64,000 nt of DNA from Pseudomonadota bacterium (GTDB taxonomy: Bacteria > Pseudomonadota > Gammaproteobacteria > Acidiferrobacterales > UBA6901). The notes below the pieces were generated by a model, which did no database searches, had not been told where the DNA came from, and saw nothing but the letters and a program-made list of their open reading frames with translations. Shown in pieces: positions 43,640-53,765 of the stretch; position 1 is the first letter of the stretch; every line of letters starts with the position of its first letter. The stretch is from positions 1-64,000 of the forward strand of contig JAJYEE010000011.1 of the NCBI GenBank assembly GCA_021790335.1, given 5' to 3'. Both the position numbers and the translations under genes were made by a program.

Positions 43640-45172
43640 TCAGCTTCCCCCGGATTCCGGACGCATGTGCGGGAACAGGATCACGTCGCGTATGCTCGGT
43701 GAATCCGTGAACAGCATCACCAGCCGGTCGACCCCTATGCCCTCGCCGGCCGTCGGCGGCATTCCGTGCTCGAGCGCACGTATGTAGTCGGCGTCGAAAT
43801 GCATGGCTTCCTCGTCGCCGGCCTCCTTCTCCTGGACCTGTTTGCGGAAACGCTCGGCCTGGTCCTCGGCGTCGTTCAGCTCCGAGAAGCCGTTGGCGAT
43901 CTCGCGTCCGCCCACAAAGAATTCGAAGCGGTCGGTCACGGACGGATCACGGTCGTTGCGCCGCGCCAGCGGTGAGACCTCGGTCGGATAGGCCGTGATG
44001 AACGTCGGGTTCCTGAGCCTCGGCTCGACCGTTTTCTCGAAGATCTCGATCTGGACCTTGCCGAGCCCGTAACTGTCCTTGAGCGGTAGGTGCAGGCCCG
44101 CCGCGACGCACCGCGCGGCCTCCAGCGTCTCGAGATCCGCGGGTGCGACCCCGGGATTGAAGTGCAGAATCGACTCCTTGACGGTCATGCGCGCAAACGG
44201 TCTGGCAAAATCGTACTCCTCGCCCTGGTAGGACAACGTGCTCGCACCGATGACTTCGTGAGCCAGCGCACGCAGCATCTCTTCGGTCAGGTTCATCAGG
44301 TCGTGGTAATCCGCATAGGCCTGGTAGAACTCCAGCATCGTGAACTCCGGGTTGTGTCGCGTGGACAGTCCCTCGTTGCGGAAATTGCGGTTGATCTCGA
44401 AGACCTTCTCGAATCCGCCCACAACCAGGCGCTTGAGATAGAGCTCCGGCGCGATGCGCAAAAACAGCTGCATGTCGAGGGCGTGATGATGGGTGACGAA
44501 CGGCCGCGCCGTGGCGCCGCCCGGTATCGCCTGCATCATCGGTGTCTCGACCTCCATGAAGTCGCGCTCGATCAGAAAGCGGCGCAGGAAGCCGACGACA
44601 TCGGAGCGCACCCGGAAGGTCTTGCGCGCCACCTCGTTCATGATCAGGTCGAGGTAGCGCCGCCGGTAGCGTGTTTCCTGATCGGCCAGGCCGTGAAACT
44701 TCTCCGGCAGCGGCCGCAGCGCCTTGGTAAGAAGTCTCACTCCGTCGACCCTGACAGAGAGCTCCCCGGACTTGGTCTTGAACAGCACCCCCTCGGCCCC
44801 GAGGATGTCGCCGATGTCCCATTTCTTGAATTCGTCGTACGCCGCCTGCCCAAGCACGTCGCGCTGCACATAGAGCTGGATGCGGCCCGACATGTCCTGC
44901 AGATGCGCAAAGCTCGCCTTGCCCATGATGCGGCGCGTCATGAGGCGGCCCGCCACCCGCACGCGCAGCGGCTGCGCTTCGAGCGCCGCGGCGTCGTGCC
45001 CGCCGTACTCGGCGTGCAGCTCGCCCGCGACGACGTTGCGGCGGAAATCGTTGGGAAACGCCAGCCCGCGTTCACGCAGCTCCGCAAGCTTGGCACGGCG
45101 CTGGGCGATCTGGGTGTTCTCGTCCGACAGGGGTCGGGGCGTATCGTCTTCGGGAATCGCGGTCATGGTCAT
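43640..45172 (-). CDS. lysS: Lysyl-tRNA synthetase, class II
   Basis: A 510-residue enzyme. An OB-fold anticodon domain ([18 protein letters not shown]) is followed by the class II core: motif 2 [19 protein letters not shown], motif 3 [15 protein letters not shown]. Charges tRNA-Lys. Start 45172 or 45166 ([10 protein letters not shown]); no ribosome site is strong and the longer ORF start is unlikely. Directly follows prfB, the usual prfB-lysS pair of gammaproteobacteria. Confidence 0.97.
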   Translation of the reverse strand: MTMTAIPEDDTPRPLSDENTQIAQRRAKLAELRERGLAFPNDFRRNVVAGELHAEYGGHDAAALEAQPLRVRVAGRLMTRRIMGKASFAHLQDMSGRIQLYVQRDVLGQAAYDEFKKWDIGDILGAEGVLFKTKSGELSVRVDGVRLLTKALRPLPEKFHGLADQETRYRRRYLDLIMNEVARKTFRVRSDVVGFLRRFLIERDFMEVETPMMQAIPGGATARPFVTHHHALDMQLFLRIAPELYLKRLVVGGFEKVFEINRNFRNEGLSTRHNPEFTMLEFYQAYADYHDLMNLTEEMLRALAHEVIGASTLSYQGEEYDFARPFARMTVKESILHFNPGVAPADLETLEAARCVAAGLHLPLKDSYGLGKVQIEIFEKTVEPRLRNPTFITAYPTEVSPLARRNDRDPSVTDRFEFFVGGREIANGFSELNDAEDQAERFRKQVQEKEAGDEEAMHFDADYIRALEHGMPPTAGEGIGVDRLVMLFTDSPSIRDVILFPHMRPESGGS

Positions 45173-45252
45173 GTGCCGGCGGCTGATGTTATGGGACAGC
45201 CCGGCAGCGGGCGTGTGCGGCGCGCACCGCAAGCAGGGTGTGGTTGCATGTC

Positions 45253-46351
45253 CTAGAGTCCGCTCTTCAGGCTGGCTTCGATGAAGCGGTCGAGGTCACC
45301 GTCGAGCACCGCCTGAGTATTCGCGATCTCCACACCGGTGCGCAAGTCCTTGATGCGCGACTGGTCGAGCACGTAGGAGCGGATCTGGCTGCCCCAGCTG
45401 ATGTCGGACTTGGTCTCCTCCAGTTTCTGCTGAGTCTCGCGTTTGCGGCGCAGCTCCGCCTCATACAGGCGTGCCTTGAGCATGGCCATCGCGGCCGAAC
45501 GGTTCTTGTGCTGGGACCGGTCGCTCTGGCACTGGACCACGATGCCGGTAGGAACATGGGTAATGCGTATGGCCGATTCGGTGCGATTCACGTGCTGGCC
45601 GCCGGCACCGCTGGCACGGTAGGTGTCTACGCGCAGATCTGCAGGATTGATATCGATGTCGATGTCTTCGTCCACCTCCGGATACACGAACACAGAGGCG
45701 AACGAGGTATGCCGCCGGTTGCCGGAATCGAACGGGGACTTGCGCACCAGGCGGTGGACACCGGTCTCCGTGCGAAGCCAGCCGTAAGCGTGGTCGGCGC
45801 TGAATTTAACGGTTGCACTCTTGATTCCGGCCACTTCACCGTCGGACTGTTCGATCAGCTCGGTACGAAAACCCCGCCGCTCGCCCCAGCGCAGGTACAT
45901 GCGCAGCAGCATCGCCGCCCAGTCCTGGGCCTCGGTTCCGCCCGAACCGGCCTGGATGTCGAGATACGCGTTGGCATGATCCATCTCACCGGAGAACATC
46001 CGCTCGAACTCAAGCTCGGCCAGCCGCCGATCGAGCCCCTCGATATCGTGCGCAACCGATGCAAGCACCGCCTCATCGCGCTCTTCGCGTGCGAGCTGCA
46101 GCAGCTCATCCGCCTCGTTGAGTCCTGCGTCGAGGCGCAGCAGGGTGGCGACCACGTTTTCCAGGCGTGCCCGTTCACGACCGAGTTCCTGCGCGCGTTC
46201 CGGACTGGACCAGATGTTCGGCTGCTCGAGCTCCCTCACCACCTCCGCCAGACGTTCCTGCTTGGCAGCGAAGTCAAAGATACCCCCTGAGCGCATCAGC
46301 ACGCTGGCGGAGATCGTCGAGTTTATGCAACAGCGGATTGATGTCTTCCAT
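45253..46351 (-). CDS. prfB: Peptide chain release factor 2 with programmed +1 frameshift
   Basis: RF2 terminates at UGA and UAA. The ORF track shows only the long 3' frame (to 46302). The true start is ATG 46351: [20 protein letters not shown] then LRGYL is followed by an in-frame TGA (46276-46274) at the classic site AGGGGGTATCTTTGAC, where ribosomes slip +1 on CTT and continue DFAAKQERL. The spliced product is 365 residues, the E. coli length, with GGQ ([10 protein letters not shown]) and the codon-reading SPF motif (KSPFDSG). The frameshift makes synthesis autoregulated by RF2 level. Confidence 0.97.
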
Positions 46352-46439
46352 ACGGTCTCGAGCCTTCCGCCCTGATCATTCAGTCAGCAGGGAAAATGGC
46401 AATTTAATGTTTTAAAAACAAACAATTATATATTATAAT

Positions 46440-47018
46440 TTAGGTCTTACCTGAATTTCCAGGCACGTGCACGCCGAGGACCTCGCCGATCACGCGCTTG
46501 ACCGTCTTAATCGCCTCCGGCGCTTCGATCTCCATGATGTGTTCGATGACCCAGCGGTTATCGGTAACCGCCATCACTTCCGCTGCCTTCTCGCCGAGAT
46601 AGCGCAGAAAACCGTAACCTGGACCGCCGTCCCCGAACTCAAACTCTGCGTAGTCGCGGGCACGTTCGTTGAGCGTGGCGATGAACGGCCCGACATGATC
46701 GCCGGGACCCAGAAAGTCGGCCAGATTCGAATCCATGGTTTTGGCCAGGTGCTGGCCCAGTGCATTCATGAATGTCGCGCGGTCCTGCTCGTTGAGTTGA
46801 CCATACACGATCCGGTCCGTGATCTGGAGTAAGAACGCGATGAGCTCCGTAAGCAGCGCCGTGTACTGGGCATCCGAGCTGATCCGGAATTCCTCCTTCT
46901 CCATGTGCCGGCCCACTTCGTGCGCCACACGCCAGATGGTCACACCCACGACGCTGGCACGATCCGCCAGGCTTTTCGGGCCTTTCGATCGCCACCGCGT
47001 GTTGACTCGTATCGCCAT
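46440..47018 (-). CDS. Conserved hypothetical protein, 192 residues
   Basis: I do not recognise the family. The protein starts MAIRVNTRWRSKGPKSLADR and is mostly helical (HEVGRHMEKEEFRI, LLTELIAFLLQITDRIVYGQ), with no signal peptide or membrane segment. GGAGG lies 4 nt upstream of ATG 47018; the ORF-track start at 47405 is an artefact. It lies 89 bp upstream of prfB across an AT-rich stretch. Cytosolic; function unknown. Confidence 0.8.
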   Translation of the reverse strand: MAIRVNTRWRSKGPKSLADRASVVGVTIWRVAHEVGRHMEKEEFRISSDAQYTALLTELIAFLLQITDRIVYGQLNEQDRATFMNALGQHLAKTMDSNLADFLGPGDHVGPFIATLNERARDYAEFEFGDGGPGYGFLRYLGEKAAEVMAVTDNRWVIEHIMEIEAPEAIKTVKRVIGEVLGVHVPGNSGKT

Positions 47019-47177
47019 CGAACCTCCGCGAACTTGCAAACCGCCATTATAGAGGGATAGTCGTCGGAGCAGAAACCTCAAAGCAGCCGACGACAACCGG
47101 TTTGCGATTCGCCGCCGGCCGGCCGCTCTGATAGAGTAACGGTTGTTTGGCAAAATCACAGCGGGCAGGATTGATCC

Positions 47178-47609
47178 ATGTCGGGACTCGATATCGAAAT
47201 GGCAAGCGGAATGGCGGCATTCGAGGCCAAGGAATTTGCACGTGCGTGGCAGCTGCTCAAGCCGATTGCCGAACAGGGCGACGCGCAGGCGCAGCATCGC
47301 ATGGCCATCATGTGCCAGAACGGGCTCGGAATGGTCAAGAACGACATGATGGCGTTCAAATGGATGCAGGCCGCTGCCGATCAGGGCTACGCCCTGGCGC
47401 AGCACGGTCTCGGCTTCATGTATCTCTACGGCGAATGCGTCGAAAAGGATCCGCTCAAAGCCATCGAATGGCTGCGCCGCGCAGCCGAGCAGGGAATGAC
47501 GGGGTCACAGATGACGCTCGGGATGATCTACGAACAGGGGCTGGGCGTCGAGAAGGATGAGGCGCAGGCCCGTCGGTGGTACCAGATGGCGGAAGCAGCC
47601 GCACGCTGA
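47178..47609 (+). CDS. Sel1-like repeat protein
   Basis: A 143-residue cytosolic protein made of about three Sel1-type (TPR-like) 36-residue repeats: GDAQAQHRMAIMCQNGLGM, GYALAQHGLGFMYLYGECV, GMTGSQMTLGMIYEQGLGV. Such repeats mediate protein-protein contact. No signal peptide. GGCAGGAT precedes ATG 47178. Divergent from the conserved hypothetical gene. Confidence 0.88.
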   Translation: MSGLDIEMASGMAAFEAKEFARAWQLLKPIAEQGDAQAQHRMAIMCQNGLGMVKNDMMAFKWMQAAADQGYALAQHGLGFMYLYGECVEKDPLKAIEWLRRAAEQGMTGSQMTLGMIYEQGLGVEKDEAQARRWYQMAEAAAR

Positions 47610-47672
47610 CCGGCCCCCGCTGCTATGCTGTCCCAGGCCTGCCCGTCCTTGGGCAACCTGGCGCCGCAACCG

Positions 47673-47870
47673 TTACTTCTTTACCCAGGCCTTGAAGCCG
47701 TCGGTTTTCTGGGCAACGCCGTCATTGTAACCGGCATCGTAGGCCTCATTGACGCGCTGTTCTTCGCGCTTGGGATTGTGCAGATAGCCACATGCCCAGC
47801 CATTGACGTATTCCTTGTCCACACCGGTCTTCTCCATCTTGGTGAGGGTATCGTAGTAGACGTTAGCCAT
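47673..47870 (-). CDS. Small conserved hypothetical protein
   Basis: A 65-residue charged protein, MANVYYDTLTKMEKTGVDKE then YVNGWACGYLHNPKREEQRV and AYDAGYNDGVAQKTDGFKAW. No family is recognised, but the high charge, tyrosine/glycine pattern and clean reading suggest a real gene. GAGGATCAGAGATTC precedes ATG 47870. Convergent with the Sel1 gene. Confidence 0.65.
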   Translation of the reverse strand: MANVYYDTLTKMEKTGVDKEYVNGWACGYLHNPKREEQRVNEAYDAGYNDGVAQKTDGFKAWVKK

Positions 47871-48743
47871 GAATCTCTGATCCTCTTTCAAAAAGTGTGG
47901 TTAATCGCGGCCACCATAGCGAGCCTGGGCCGATATATTACTCAGGCGGGCCGGGTTTTCAACCGCCAGCGAATGGGATTCGATCCCTGGCCTTGCCCAG
48001 TAACGGCAGAATACTTGACTCCTCCGGATCCGTGCCCGCTTCGCAGCGCTACGCGGGCCTCGCTAGCATGCGCCTTCGCACCCGCGCGGATTTGGACGTC
48101 GTTCAGCCTGCGGCGGGCGACGCAACATCGCGGAAAACCATTGCACAGCGCAGACGCAAGAGAGACATGGAGCGCCCATGGTCGCCCCGTCGACTGCGCC
48201 GGGACTACGGCCGCTATGAGCCGTGCGCACAGGGCCCGTGATTGCCGGCCGCAGTGCACAGGGCCCGTGATTGCCGGCCGCAGTACACAGATGCACCTCA
48301 ATGCGCGCCGATTGTGCGCGCCCGCGACAGTGAACGCCAAGGTTCCAAGGTGCACGTCATCGATTTTTTGCATACAATACCGCCGCTGAATGTCCCCACC
48401 CCGGCACCGGCGTACAGAACCGGCAACCGATGGCCTGATTCAGCAACGTGCAAAATGGCGAGAACGGCCGCGCCCGCCCGAGTTTCGAAACGGAATAAAC
48501 GAATTCAGGAGTTAATACACCATGTTTTGTGCAGCTCGTTCAATTTCCGATGCATGCTGGCGGCATTGTTCCGCAGCTTCGCGAGATCATGGCACGCTGC
48601 ATCCATACTCTGCGAGACGAAGGACCGTTGCGGTGCGAATCGCCCGAGTCTCGCAGCTGGCTCGAAATCCGATTGCAGACGAAATGAACCCGTCGCAGCA
48701 GCCCCTGCCGTTCCCGACCTGATCACAGAAACCAGCCGATAGC
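47871..48743. other. Intergenic stretch with a tandem repeat
   Basis: About 870 bases. ORFs here (including 48242-48742) are not protein-like. The only clear structure is the 29-bp tandem repeat at 48228-48285. ATG 48522 has CAGGAG 10 nt upstream and opens 66 codons without recognisable similarity. Confidence 0.35.
48228..48285. repeat. 29-bp tandem repeat, two copies
   Basis: CACAGGGCCCGTGATTGCCG followed by GCCGCAGTG, then a second copy differing only in its last base. The GGGCCC and CCGG cores are themselves palindromic. Not a CRISPR: there are two contiguous copies without spacers. Confidence 0.75.
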
Positions 48744-50051
48744 GTGCGCTACCGCATCATCAGCGAGCAGGCCGACCGGACAGTCCGATGGCTGGCCGTG
48801 GCCTTGGTATTCGCCATTCCCATCTCCACGGCCTTGGATGGGGTCCTGCTTGCGCTGATCCTGCTGCTGTGGCTAGCGAGTGCCGGATACCGGGAGAAGC
48901 TGCACAACATCCGCCACAATCCGGTGGCGCGCGCAGCACTAGCCTTGCTCGCCATGATCGCTATCGGCACTCTCTATGGCAGCGGTTCGCTTACCGAAAC
49001 GCTGAATTACGGCGGTAAATACGCCAGCCTACTATACCTAATCCTGTTGATCCCACTGTTTCGCGACGAGCGGACTCGCCGCCATGGGATGGCGGCATTC
49101 ATCGCTGCGATGCTGCTGACGCTGGCTCTGTCCTATCTGTTGGCATTGCGGCTGCTGCCTGTCGGCAACTGGATGTGGGGCACACCGACCGACGCGGCGA
49201 TATTCAAGGACCACATTACACAAAATATCCTCATGGCCTACCTGGCGTTCGTGTGCGCTATGAACGCGAGAGCGGCACCGACGCTGCGCGCGCGAATCAT
49301 CTGGTGGACGCTCGTGGCCCTGGCAGTCTTCGACGTACTGTTCCTGGTCCAGGGACGCAGCGGGTACCTCGTCCTCGCGCTGCTGATCCCCTACTTTCTT
49401 TATGAATGGCGGCGATGGCAGGGACTCGCCATTGCCGCTGTGGTCACTGTTCTGCTCGGGAGTGTCGGCTATCTCGCCTCCACCACGATGCACGTCCGCG
49501 TGAACGAGGCGGTGAATGAATATATCGGCTGGCGTCACGGTCACGACAAGGGGACACCCATCGGTCTGCGCATGGGCTTCTATCAGAACAGCCTCGCCAT
49601 CATCCGTAAGCATCCGGTCTTCGGTGTAGGTACCGGCGGCTTCGTGCACGCTTATGCGAAACAGGTCAAGGGAACCAGCTTTCCGATGACGACAAACCCC
49701 CACAACCAGTTCCTACTCACTGCCATCGAGCTCGGGGTAATAGGCCTCGTGCTGTTGTTGTACCTATTCTATACGCAATGGCATGCCGCACGGATGCTGA
49801 CTCCCCGGGACCGCGTGCTCGCTCGTGCCCTAATCCTGACAATTGCATCTGGCAGCCTGGTGAACTCGCTGCTCATCGACCAGACAGAACGCTTGTTCTT
49901 CGAACTGCTCAGCGCACTATTGTACGGAGGACTCGTGTCCACGGCCGCCTCATTGCCGCACTGCACTGGAGACAGCGCGCCGCTGAAAAAACGAAAGTCG
50001 AATGATAGTAGCGTTATTGACTTTATTTCGTCGTCGAACGGCCAGGGCTAG
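48744..50051 (+). CDS. O-antigen ligase family protein
   Basis: A 435-residue inner-membrane protein with about ten helices and a large periplasmic loop (Wzy_C/WaaL family). Conserved features are QGRSGYLVLALLI, GVGTGGFVHAYAKQVKG and TNPHNQFLLTAIELG, the loop histidine being important in ligases. It would join polysaccharide to lipid A-core or polymerise O-units. GTG start at 48744. It heads a group of glycosyltransferases, supporting an LPS role. Confidence 0.85.
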   Translation: MRYRIISEQADRTVRWLAVALVFAIPISTALDGVLLALILLLWLASAGYREKLHNIRHNPVARAALALLAMIAIGTLYGSGSLTETLNYGGKYASLLYLILLIPLFRDERTRRHGMAAFIAAMLLTLALSYLLALRLLPVGNWMWGTPTDAAIFKDHITQNILMAYLAFVCAMNARAAPTLRARIIWWTLVALAVFDVLFLVQGRSGYLVLALLIPYFLYEWRRWQGLAIAAVVTVLLGSVGYLASTTMHVRVNEAVNEYIGWRHGHDKGTPIGLRMGFYQNSLAIIRKHPVFGVGTGGFVHAYAKQVKGTSFPMTTNPHNQFLLTAIELGVIGLVLLLYLFYTQWHAARMLTPRDRVLARALILTIASGSLVNSLLIDQTERLFFELLSALLYGGLVSTAASLPHCTGDSAPLKKRKSNDSSVIDFISSSNGQG

Positions 50052-50130
50052 TATTGCCTTTACTCTGGAACTCGGACTTGGCAAAGGTCCTGGTAACCGC
50101 CCCGAAAGCAACAATGCACCCTGAACTCCC

Positions 50131-51123
50131 ATGTCGCTACGAACCCTGACCGGAGCTGACTGCGCCAACCGCTTTTCAGTTATCGTCGTCAATTACAACG
50201 GCGGCGGAATGTTGGCGGCATGTCTGCGCTCAGTTCTGGAACAAGGCATACCTGCAGGAAGAATCGTGATTGTCGACAACGGCAGCCATGATGATTCCCT
50301 GAACCTTGCAGAACAGGCGGCGCCTGGCATACGTTTAATCGGCAACACTTGCAACGCAGGATTTGCCCGCGCCGTCAATCAGGGGCTGGACCTAGCCAGT
50401 GGCGAATTTGTGTTGCTGCTCAACAACGATGCGCAGCTAGTGGCGAACAGTCTATGCGCCTTCGCCGAGGTCTTCGACCAAATTCCCGCGCTCCTCATCG
50501 CCGGAGGCCAGCTGTATTACCCGGACGGGCGCCCACAAAACGCGATCGCGGCGATACCGAGCCTTACTGGTGAGCTGCTGCCGAAATTCCTGCTGAAATG
50601 GCTCATGCCGCAGCAGTTATACGGCAAGTCGCAATCGAACCGCCCGGCACCAGTAGAGAGCGTCATCGGCGCCTGCTTGGCACTGCGCCGCACCGAGCTC
50701 GCGCACCTGGGGAAATTAGACGAGGACTATTTCTTTTTTCTGGAAGAAACCGAGTGGTGCCAACGCGCCAGGCGACTCGGTTATCAGGTCTACCACGTGC
50801 CGGCGGCGCACGCCTTGCACGCACAGGGGCAAACTGCCAATCGCTTTCACAGCGCAGCCCGAATCGAGTTTCAGCGCTCAAAACTGACTTTTTTCCGAAA
50901 AACACAAGGCCGGGCGGCTTACCTTATCGTTTCGGTGGTTCTGCCGATCAAGGCGCTGGTAAATGCGGTCTCCAACAGCCTGGCCTGCATTTTTACCTTG
51001 TGCCTGCTGCGTCGCCAGCGTACCCGCGCGCTCGGCTACTGGCGCATCGTGCTTTGGCATGGTCTCGGCCGGCCCAAAGATTGGGGGTTACCGGATAAGT
51101 GCCCGCGCCTGACAGATCGCTGA
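50131..51123 (+). CDS. Family 2 glycosyltransferase (rhamnosyltransferase-like)
   Basis: A 330-residue GT-A enzyme. VIVVNYNGGGMLAACLRSVL, VDNGSHDDS and LLLNNDAQL (DXD-like) form the nucleotide-sugar site; FFLEETEWCQRARRLGYQVY is the catalytic region. A C-terminal hydrophobic patch (VSVVLPIKALVNAVSNSL) probably attaches it to the membrane. Likely adds a sugar in LPS or O-antigen assembly. 79 bp after the ligase gene. Confidence 0.88.
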   Translation: MSLRTLTGADCANRFSVIVVNYNGGGMLAACLRSVLEQGIPAGRIVIVDNGSHDDSLNLAEQAAPGIRLIGNTCNAGFARAVNQGLDLASGEFVLLLNNDAQLVANSLCAFAEVFDQIPALLIAGGQLYYPDGRPQNAIAAIPSLTGELLPKFLLKWLMPQQLYGKSQSNRPAPVESVIGACLALRRTELAHLGKLDEDYFFFLEETEWCQRARRLGYQVYHVPAAHALHAQGQTANRFHSAARIEFQRSKLTFFRKTQGRAAYLIVSVVLPIKALVNAVSNSLACIFTLCLLRRQRTRALGYWRIVLWHGLGRPKDWGLPDKCPRLTDR

Positions 51124-51601
51124 ACACACACAGACTAGATTGAATCGGTGACCCTTACGTCATTCTATTGATGCATCGGCCGAATGCCCGACCAGCCTGC
51201 AAAATGGCAGATTACGTTCGAATTGCTCCAACAGCGTCCGGAAACCACGCACGGCAACAGAGATTTGAATCAACAGCGCACACCAATTTCTCCAGATCGG
51301 TCGAGGACCGTCCCATCGGCGGATGGGACGCATGGAAATCCATCTCATCACCGATGACGGCGTAACTCATGCAGCGGGTGATAATCCGGAATACGATATT
51401 CTGGCGATACGCACGAGATGAATCATCATATCTGGTGACAGTGCCACCCAACGTTTCAAAACTTGTCGCGATATCAAGCTATTTTTGATAATTTCCGGAC
51501 GGAGGCTCGAGAGAACTGGGACTTTTTAGTGACCTGCTCAGACAGCCACAGCTTGGTCTAAACTTGCCCATTCTCCCTGATAGCAAAGCGGAACCACTGC
51601 C
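51124..51601. other. Intergenic stretch with possible promoter
   Basis: About 480 bases between two glycosyltransferase genes. Overlapping minus ORFs of 63-79 codons show no family. TTGTCG (51463-51468) and GATAAT (51487-51492), 18 bp apart, could be a sigma70 promoter for the genes that follow. Confidence 0.35.
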
Positions 51602-52393
51602 ATGACAGACCTGAGCGTCGCCTATATCACCTATAATGCCGCCCGTTGTTTTGCCGACAGCTTGGCGAGCATTGCCGGTCTGACCGACGACATCGTGGTC
51701 GTGGATTCCGGCAGCACCGACGACACGCTTGCCATCGCTGCCCAGTACAGTGCGCGCACTCAGGTGCGCGAATGGCCGGGTTTCGGGCCGCAGAAACAAT
51801 TTGCTGCCGAGCAGGCGCGCCATGGCTGGGTATTGGTTCTGGACGCCGATGAAATATTGCTGCCCCAGGCCGTTACGGCAATCAAACAGGCGTTTCTCGC
51901 AGACGACTTGCCCGCCGGCTTTCTGCTGCCGCGGTACAATTTCTTTCACGGTAAGCGCATTCGCTTCGGCGACTGGGGCAAAGACAGGGTACTGCGCCTT
52001 GTCGACCAGCGGCGCGGTCGGTTTTCGGACGATGCAGTCCATGAGCACTGGATCACTGACGGACCGGTCCGCCGGCTCAATGCCCCAATCGGTCACTATT
52101 CCTTTGAAAATTATCAGTCCATGCTAGCCAAGCTAGATCGCTACTCTGACCTGAATGCGCGCAGCCTGCTGGCACGCGGCCGCACTGTAGGTCGGCATGA
52201 ACCCATCCTGCACGCGTTCGCAGCTTTTCTTAAAGGATATGTCTTGCGCCTCGGATTCTTGGATGGCAACGATGGTGCCGGCATTGCTCTCACCACTGCC
52301 TTGGGCTCATTCATGAAATACGCCAAGACGCTGGAATTACAGCAGGCGTCGCCTTCGAAAACGCCCGCCGCGCCTTGCAAGCACAAACCGTAG
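51602..52393 (+). CDS. Family 2 glycosyltransferase (WaaE/KdtX-like)
   Basis: A 263-residue enzyme of the LPS-core WaaE/KdtX type. LSVAYITYNAARCFADSLAS, VVDSGSTDDTL, WVLVLDADE (metal-binding DXD) and HEHWITDGPVRRLNAPIGHY are typical. It probably transfers glucose or another sugar to the inner core. ATG 51602 is preceded by weak GGAACC. 5 bp before the family 9 glycosyltransferase. Confidence 0.88.
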   Translation: MTDLSVAYITYNAARCFADSLASIAGLTDDIVVVDSGSTDDTLAIAAQYSARTQVREWPGFGPQKQFAAEQARHGWVLVLDADEILLPQAVTAIKQAFLADDLPAGFLLPRYNFFHGKRIRFGDWGKDRVLRLVDQRRGRFSDDAVHEHWITDGPVRRLNAPIGHYSFENYQSMLAKLDRYSDLNARSLLARGRTVGRHEPILHAFAAFLKGYVLRLGFLDGNDGAGIALTTALGSFMKYAKTLELQQASPSKTPAAPCKHKP

Positions 52394-52398
52394 CTCAC

Positions 52399-53511
52399 AT
52401 GACACAACCCCCAAAAACAATTCTGGTGGTCGTTACCCAACGTATCGGCGATGTGCTGCTTGCGACACCGCTGATCCGTTCTCTGCACTGCGCCTGGCCG
52501 GAAGCACGCATCGATGTGCTGGTTTTCAAGAGCACCGAGAGCATATTGAGTGGCAACCTCGACATTCACCACGTGATTACCGTACCGATACGGCGCAAGT
52601 TCTGGAGCCACTTGCGCCTGCTCATCAGCTTGTTCCGTAAATACGATCTGGCGGTAACCACCCAGACCGGCGACCGGCCGGTTCTGTACACGTGCCTAGC
52701 CGGAAGACAACGGGCCGGTCTGCGCGCACTGCGCGAGAAGGAGCAGTGGAAGGCGCGGCTGCTGACATACTCAACCCCGCTCGACAATCTGAACACGCAT
52801 ACAGTGTTGATGAATCTGGCAATCGCTGACCTGCTGGCGATCCCACGCCGCTACAAGGTGGTGGTTTCCTGGACCACCACAGATGAGATTTCACTTGACG
52901 CCCAACTGCCGTTCGACAGCCGCACACAGGCTTTTGCATTGCTCCATGTCTATCCCAAGTTTCCTTACAAGATGTGGACCCAGCAAGGTTGGATCGAACT
53001 CGTGAACTGGTTGCACGCACAAGGCCTGCGGATTGTTCTGTCTTGCAGCAGCGACACCGAAGAACTCGCCTACGTTCAGACACTTGCTGCTCACCTGCCT
53101 CCAGACACGGTGAATATTGCTGGGAAGCTGAGCCTCAGCCAGGTGGCGTGTCTGACCAACAGGGCTAGACTCTATGTCGGCCCGGACACCGCGCTGACCC
53201 ACATTGCCGCAGCGCTTGGCACCCCAACCGTCGCCTTATATGGCCCGTCCAATCCGGTGAAATGGGGGCCATGGCCCGCGCATTATCGTGATCAGCGTAA
53301 CCCTTACTCGATGCATGGCAGTCAGCGAGTCGGAAATGTGTTCCTGCTTCAAGGGTCAGGCGAATGTGTGCCCTGCCGAGAGGAAGGCTGTGAGCGTCAC
53401 GTGCGGAGCCTCAGCGATTGTCTGCAGAATCTGCAAGCCGACATTGTCATCGATGCCGCCAAAATTATGTTGGCCGCCCCAGACATAAACAACAGAATTC
53501 GCCTTTCGTGA
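52399..53511 (+). CDS. Family 9 glycosyltransferase (heptosyltransferase)
   Basis: A 370-residue GT-B enzyme of the heptosyltransferase family: VVVTQRIGDVLLATPLIRSL at the N-terminus and the ADP-heptose-binding YVGPDTALTHIAAALGTPTV and GPSNPVKWGPWP. Adds heptose to the LPS inner core (WaaC/F/Q-like; which one is not clear). ATG 52399 preferred over the TTG at 52375. A cysteine-rich insert near the C-terminus (ECVPCREEGCERH) is common in WaaQ-like members. Confidence 0.9.
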   Translation: MTQPPKTILVVVTQRIGDVLLATPLIRSLHCAWPEARIDVLVFKSTESILSGNLDIHHVITVPIRRKFWSHLRLLISLFRKYDLAVTTQTGDRPVLYTCLAGRQRAGLRALREKEQWKARLLTYSTPLDNLNTHTVLMNLAIADLLAIPRRYKVVVSWTTTDEISLDAQLPFDSRTQAFALLHVYPKFPYKMWTQQGWIELVNWLHAQGLRIVLSCSSDTEELAYVQTLAAHLPPDTVNIAGKLSLSQVACLTNRARLYVGPDTALTHIAAALGTPTVALYGPSNPVKWGPWPAHYRDQRNPYSMHGSQRVGNVFLLQGSGECVPCREEGCERHVRSLSDCLQNLQADIVIDAAKIMLAAPDINNRIRLS

Positions 53512-53765
53512 CAAACTTCATTTTCACGCGCGTAATCTCCGGCATCGACGTGGCTGGGTCCATATTTCTCTCCCCATATGCTATGATCGCCGCAACCGCG
53601 CAGATGCTGGCACCGGCACTTCAGCGACGCACGAGCCCCCACCCTGCTCCACAGACACCACGAATACTGTGGATACAAAGCATCGCGGAACTGGTTCCCC
53701 CGCGGATGCCCGCGCCTATACTAACGATAGTGACCAACCAGATCGGCGACCAGGGCTGAACCTCC

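Noticed and set aside
47975-47990. tRNA T-arm-like GGGATTCGATCCC
   Set aside because: No acceptor stem, D-arm or anticodon arm could be placed on either strand.
48228-48285. CRISPR array
   Set aside because: Only two contiguous copies without spacers and no cas genes in the window.
48242-48742. 166-codon ORF before the O-antigen ligase gene
   Set aside because: Starts inside the tandem repeat; Arg/Ala/Ser-rich with no conserved features or ribosome site.
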